From NCBI GenBank assembly GCA_030374765.1, contig JARGXX010000008.1, positions 124,001 to 188,000 of the forward strand: 64,000 bases of DNA. Reading direction: 5' to 3'. The DNA comes from Agarophyton chilense. Lineage: Eukaryota > Rhodophyta > Florideophyceae > Gracilariales > Gracilariaceae. Positions 63,660 to 64,000 of the stretch are shown one piece after another; the first letter of the stretch is position 1; each line of letters starts with the position of its first letter. The notes below the pieces were generated by a model. The model was not told the DNA's origin. It made no database searches and saw only the letters and a program-made list of their open reading frames with translations. Made by a program: the position numbers and the translations under genes.

Positions 63660-63829
63660 GCCACCACGGGAACTGTTGTGGATGGGACCTCGAAGTGAGG
63701 AAGATGTTGGACCTCTGAAGAGGAATTGAGGAGAGTATCCCGAAGAACACGTATTGAGAGGGAATGTCTACTGGCCCTCGGCCTAGCGCCGTTAACCGGG
63801 GAACACAGCACCGGTTATCGGGACAGTTT

Positions 63830-64000
63830 ATGATGAAAAAAGGAAAAGAAGACCCACGAAGTGGAGAAGAAGATTAAGAAGAAGATTGCACCCTAGGAAG
63901 GGAAGAAGATGAAGACGAAGATGAAGAAGATCCTAAGAAGGAAGAAGAAAAGAAGTAGAAGTGAAGATCCTAGGAAGGAAGAAGAAAAGAAGTTATGAAA
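63830..64000 (+). repeat. G1c purine-rich tract with 37-bp repeats
   Basis: Same tract as in copies a and b; two units are visible before the window ends. Confidence 0.75.

Larger units (their letters stand above)
55203..64000 (+). mobile_element. Ty3/gypsy chromovirus G1, copy c (with integrase; continues past window)
   Basis: 5' LTR, primer site, gag (broken by a deletion), protease-RT-RNase H-integrase in one frame with a single internal stop, chromodomain ORF, and the start of the purine repeat. The antisense ORF, polypurine tract and 3' LTR would lie beyond 64000. The only G1 copy here that keeps an integrase. Confidence 0.93.

Overview
The window is eukaryotic nuclear DNA dominated by retrotransposons. 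Roughly 45 of the 64 kb can be assigned to mobile elements: three copies of one Ty3/gypsy chromovirus (called G1 here), a second decayed gypsy family (G2), fragments of other gypsy elements, at least five decayed Ty1/copia elements, and one Tc1-like DNA transposon. No rRNA, CRISPR or bacterial operon structure is present. The few probable host genes are short, intronless, encode secreted cysteine-rich proteins and have a TATA-like box about 100 nt before the ATG. Compact intronless genes in a sea of gypsy and copia elements would suit a red alga such as Chondrus, but this is an inference from style, not a proven identification.

Layout. (1) 1-3778 and 44541-48317 are the two arms of a nearly identical inverted duplication (left + right coordinate = 48318). 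Each arm carries the same divergent pair of paralogous secreted-protein genes, A and B. The left arm runs off the window start, so its gene A is cut. (2) 3779-9990 holds a copia relic split by a 1300-bp Tc1-like transposon, a second copia tail and a broken Myb/SANT-like gene. (3) 9988-13950 is a decayed copia-like element on the minus strand with a Tudor-like motif between integrase and reverse transcriptase. (4) 14076-19600 is G2, with a 481-bp 5' LTR and gag-pol broken many times. A tRNA-like relic lies at its ragged 3' end. (5) 19650-21613 holds a possible broken gene and a gypsy chromodomain fragment. (6) 21614-30130 is G1 copy a (plus), 30131-33072 a copia fragment, and 33073-43500 G1 copy b (minus). 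Copies a and b form a second inverted repeat with 8.5-kb arms. (7) 43501-44540 is a G2 relic in which the outer inverted repeat ends. (8) 48447-55202 contains one further secreted cysteine-rich gene (C) at 50001-50447 and retroelement debris. (9) 55203 to the window end is G1 copy c (plus), whose 3' LTR lies outside.

The most interesting system is G1. It has 0.91-kb LTRs, gag, protease, reverse transcriptase/RNase H, a chromodomain encoded in its own small reading frame about 0.5 kb after pol, and then a long ORF on the opposite strand (618 codons, intact in copy b) that starts close to the 3' LTR and converges on pol. A purine-rich 37-bp tandem repeat separates the two. Copies a and b share a precise in-frame 1359-bp deletion of the whole integrase, while copy c keeps it. 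This suggests an integrase-less lineage that may rely on a full element in trans. The second point of interest is the A/B gene family: eight conserved cysteines, no family I recognise, and a very recent inverted duplication around 40 kb of nested transposons.
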